Shown here in pieces: positions 4,748 through 6,583 of a stretch of 6,583 bases of DNA (position 1 is the stretch's first letter; every line of letters starts with the position of its first letter). The stretch is from Spirochaetota bacterium (GTDB lineage Bacteria; Spirochaetota; JAGLSM01). Under the pieces are notes generated by a model, which saw only the letters and a program-made list of their open reading frames with translations, did not search any database and was not told the DNA's origin. The translations under genes were made by a program, and so were the position numbers. The stretch is from the NCBI GenBank assembly GCA_023135745.1, contig JAGLSM010000127.1, positions 1 to 6,583 of the forward strand, given 5' to 3'.

Positions 4748-6583
4748 ATGAAAAATTTAACAAATATTTACGGGCTTGTATCAAATCCTGAAATACTGCT
4801 GACTATTAAAAGCACACTATCTTCGTTCAATTTTAATTTAACATTCGGAAAAACAATTGAAGAATTAACTGAAATTATTGATGGTAACGAAAAATTCATC
4901 TTTATATTCATAATTGATTTAAAAATTGTAAGTCCTGACGATTTTATGGCAATTCATAGAATAAAAAACAGCAAACGTTATTATAAAACTCCCATCCTGT
5001 TTTTTGGAAGCAATACACTGTTTCAAAAGCTCTTCCTGAATGTCCCATTTATTAAAGACAGCGTTTATGACTTTATACTGGATCCAATCCACAATGAAGA
5101 ATTTAAAACAAGGATAGTTAAACTCATTGCTGATTATACGAGGTTTTATAAGGCAGAGATTCAGTTAAAAGACTCTCAGGAAACTCAGAAAGCTCTAATA
5201 CAGGGAAGCAAACACAAAATTAATAAGTTCAAACAGGAAGTAAGAAAAAAAACACTGGATCTCGAGAACTTCATCATTGTTTCCCAGGAAATAGCACAGA
5301 TCGCCTCTCAAGACCTGTTGAATGCTTTTTTGCTGTCAATTATGGGAACAACAATAACTTCGAATATCTGTGTATTTATAAAAACTATCAATAAAAAAGC
5401 AACATATATGCCCGGCGGACAAAAAGGGCTAAACGGAAAAGAAATCAGTGAAATTATTATTCATGAAAAATCAAAAATTATTCAGGATACTGTGATAAAC
5501 CGCAATATTACCGATATAAAAAGTCTCAACATTGATAAATATCCGAAGGAAGACAAGGAACTAATTAAAAAACTAAACGCGAGATACATTATCGCAATAA
5601 AAAACAACAATGAAATCCTGGCTATTCTTTTTATCGGAGAAAAACTTACAAAAAAGGATTTTCAAAAAGAAGATTTCAATAAAATTCAGGTTATCTGCAA
5701 TCAGGTCGGCAACACCCTCCAGAACAATAAACTCTCACAACTCAGGTCTATGTTTTCTCAGTACGTATCAAAAGACATGATCGATTTTTTAATAGAGAAT
5801 CCGGAACTTCTCAAGCTCGGAGGTGTAAAACGTCATGCCGTTACGATGTTTGCCGATATCAGAAATTTTACAGCTATCGCGGAAAAGCTTGATCCGGAAC
5901 AGGTAGTTGATCTCCTGAATACCTATTTTTCAACAATAGCTCAAATTGTTATAGACAACGGAGGCTTGCTGGATAAATATATCGGAGACTGCGTTATGGC
6001 GGAATTTGGAGTGCCTTTATCAAATTTTGATGATATAGAAAAAGCAGCCCGTACAGCCCTTTTAATACAAAAGGCAATATATAAATTTAATCACGACAGC
6101 GAATTCAAAGATCTGCCGTCTCTGCAGCTTGGCATAGGCATGCATTATGGAGAAGTAATTTCCGGCAACCTGGGTTCATTGAATAAAATGGATTATACAG
6201 TAATAGGCGACAATGTTAACATTGCATCAAGACTTGAAGGAAGAGCAGCTCCGGGCCAGATATTAATAACAGATGAATTTCTAAACCCTATAAAAAACTT
6301 CGTAAATGTATCTTTTATCGATGAAGCTTCATTAAAAGGCAAATCCAAAAAAGTAAAAATATATGAACTCCATAGTTTTATCGACGAGGAAATATTTGCC
6401 TATATTCAGGAAAAAGAACCCTACAGAGTCAACCATGTATCGCAGGTATCAAACCTCAATACAATAATGGGAAAAAAGCTGAATTACAGTGATAAAGAAC
6501 TAAGAGACTTAAAGCTTGCAACACTACTGCTTGACATTGGAAGAAAAGAATTAGACTCATCAATTCTGGCTTCCGACAAGGAA
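4748..6583 (+). CDS. Class III adenylate cyclase, REC-like/GAF/cyclase/HD (3' partial)
   Basis: The gene is open to the right edge, with 612 residues visible. It should make cyclic AMP from ATP. Residues 1-130 look like a receiver domain: FIIDLKI carries D57 and FFGS the switch S88. However, the paired acidic residues near the start are missing and the usual lysine before proline is D112, so phosphorylation is doubtful. A coiled coil (about 133-175) leads to a GAF-like sensor (about 176-335), then the typical linker FSQYVSKDMIDFLIENPELL. The catalytic domain (about 361-545) is intact: metal aspartates D370 and D414, adenine-specifying K410 and T484, and N491 and R495 in VNIASRLE. From about 556 an HD-type domain begins with H563, but its expected HDIGK reads LDIGR (595-599), so phosphodiesterase activity is doubtful. 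No membrane segment is visible, so it is likely cytosolic. The start at 4748 has only a weak AAGTGA site. It probably shares the upstream promoter. Confidence 0.9.
   Translation, partial: MKNLTNIYGLVSNPEILLTIKSTLSSFNFNLTFGKTIEELTEIIDGNEKFIFIFIIDLKIVSPDDFMAIHRIKNSKRYYKTPILFFGSNTLFQKLFLNVPFIKDSVYDFILDPIHNEEFKTRIVKLIADYTRFYKAEIQLKDSQETQKALIQGSKHKINKFKQEVRKKTLDLENFIIVSQEIAQIASQDLLNAFLLSIMGTTITSNICVFIKTINKKATYMPGGQKGLNGKEISEIIIHEKSKIIQDTVINRNITDIKSLNIDKYPKEDKELIKKLNARYIIAIKNNNEILAILFIGEKLTKKDFQKEDFNKIQVICNQVGNTLQNNKLSQLRSMFSQYVSKDMIDFLIENPELLKLGGVKRHAVTMFADIRNFTAIAEKLDPEQVVDLLNTYFSTIAQIVIDNGGLLDKYIGDCVMAEFGVPLSNFDDIEKAARTALLIQKAIYKFNHDSEFKDLPSLQLGIGMHYGEVISGNLGSLNKMDYTVIGDNVNIASRLEGRAAPGQILITDEFLNPIKNFVNVSFIDEASLKGKSKKVKIYELHSFIDEEIFAYIQEKEPYRVNHVSQVSNLNTIMGKKLNYSDKELRDLKLATLLLDIGRKELDSSILASDKE

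Overview
The window comes from an AT-rich bacterial chromosome. The lipobox-type signal peptide, the secreted small protein and the phosphatidylethanolamine pathway fit a Gram-negative-type cell envelope. The large class III cyclase, with receiver-like, GAF and HD-type parts, is a style common in Spirochaetota and in several delta-proteobacterial or candidate phyla. No marker here fixes the phylum, so the placement is only a suggestion.

Layout, left to right. Positions 1-358 have no convincing gene. They hold a diverged intergenic repeat (37-119), a perfect palindrome with 23-bp arms (157-203), a possible promoter and a leader stem. Positions 359-1285 encode a putative lipoprotein starting at TTG. 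Positions 1286-1653 are a repeat-dense gap: four degenerate ~43-bp units built on GTTGCACAACCT, an inverted copy of the third unit, a second copy of the intergenic repeat, and a second 23-bp-arm palindrome of unrelated sequence. A small secreted protein lies on the minus strand (1654-2064). A divergent gap with a 15-bp inverted repeat leads to psd and pssA, which overlap by ATGA.

After pssA there is a good sigma70-type promoter (3728-3757), then a two-domain gene (flavin split-barrel plus NTF2-like). Eighteen bases later a class III adenylate cyclase begins and runs off the right edge.

Function: PssA makes phosphatidylserine from CDP-diacylglycerol and serine, and Psd decarboxylates it to phosphatidylethanolamine, so the pair is a compact membrane-lipid operon. 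The last two genes are probably one transcription unit. The cyclase catalytic core looks intact, but its N-terminal receiver and C-terminal HD domain both lack key residues and probably act as regulatory or structural modules. The most unexplained material is the pair of conserved-repeat-plus-palindrome modules flanking the lipoprotein gene and the phased GTTGNNCAAC units next to the second one.
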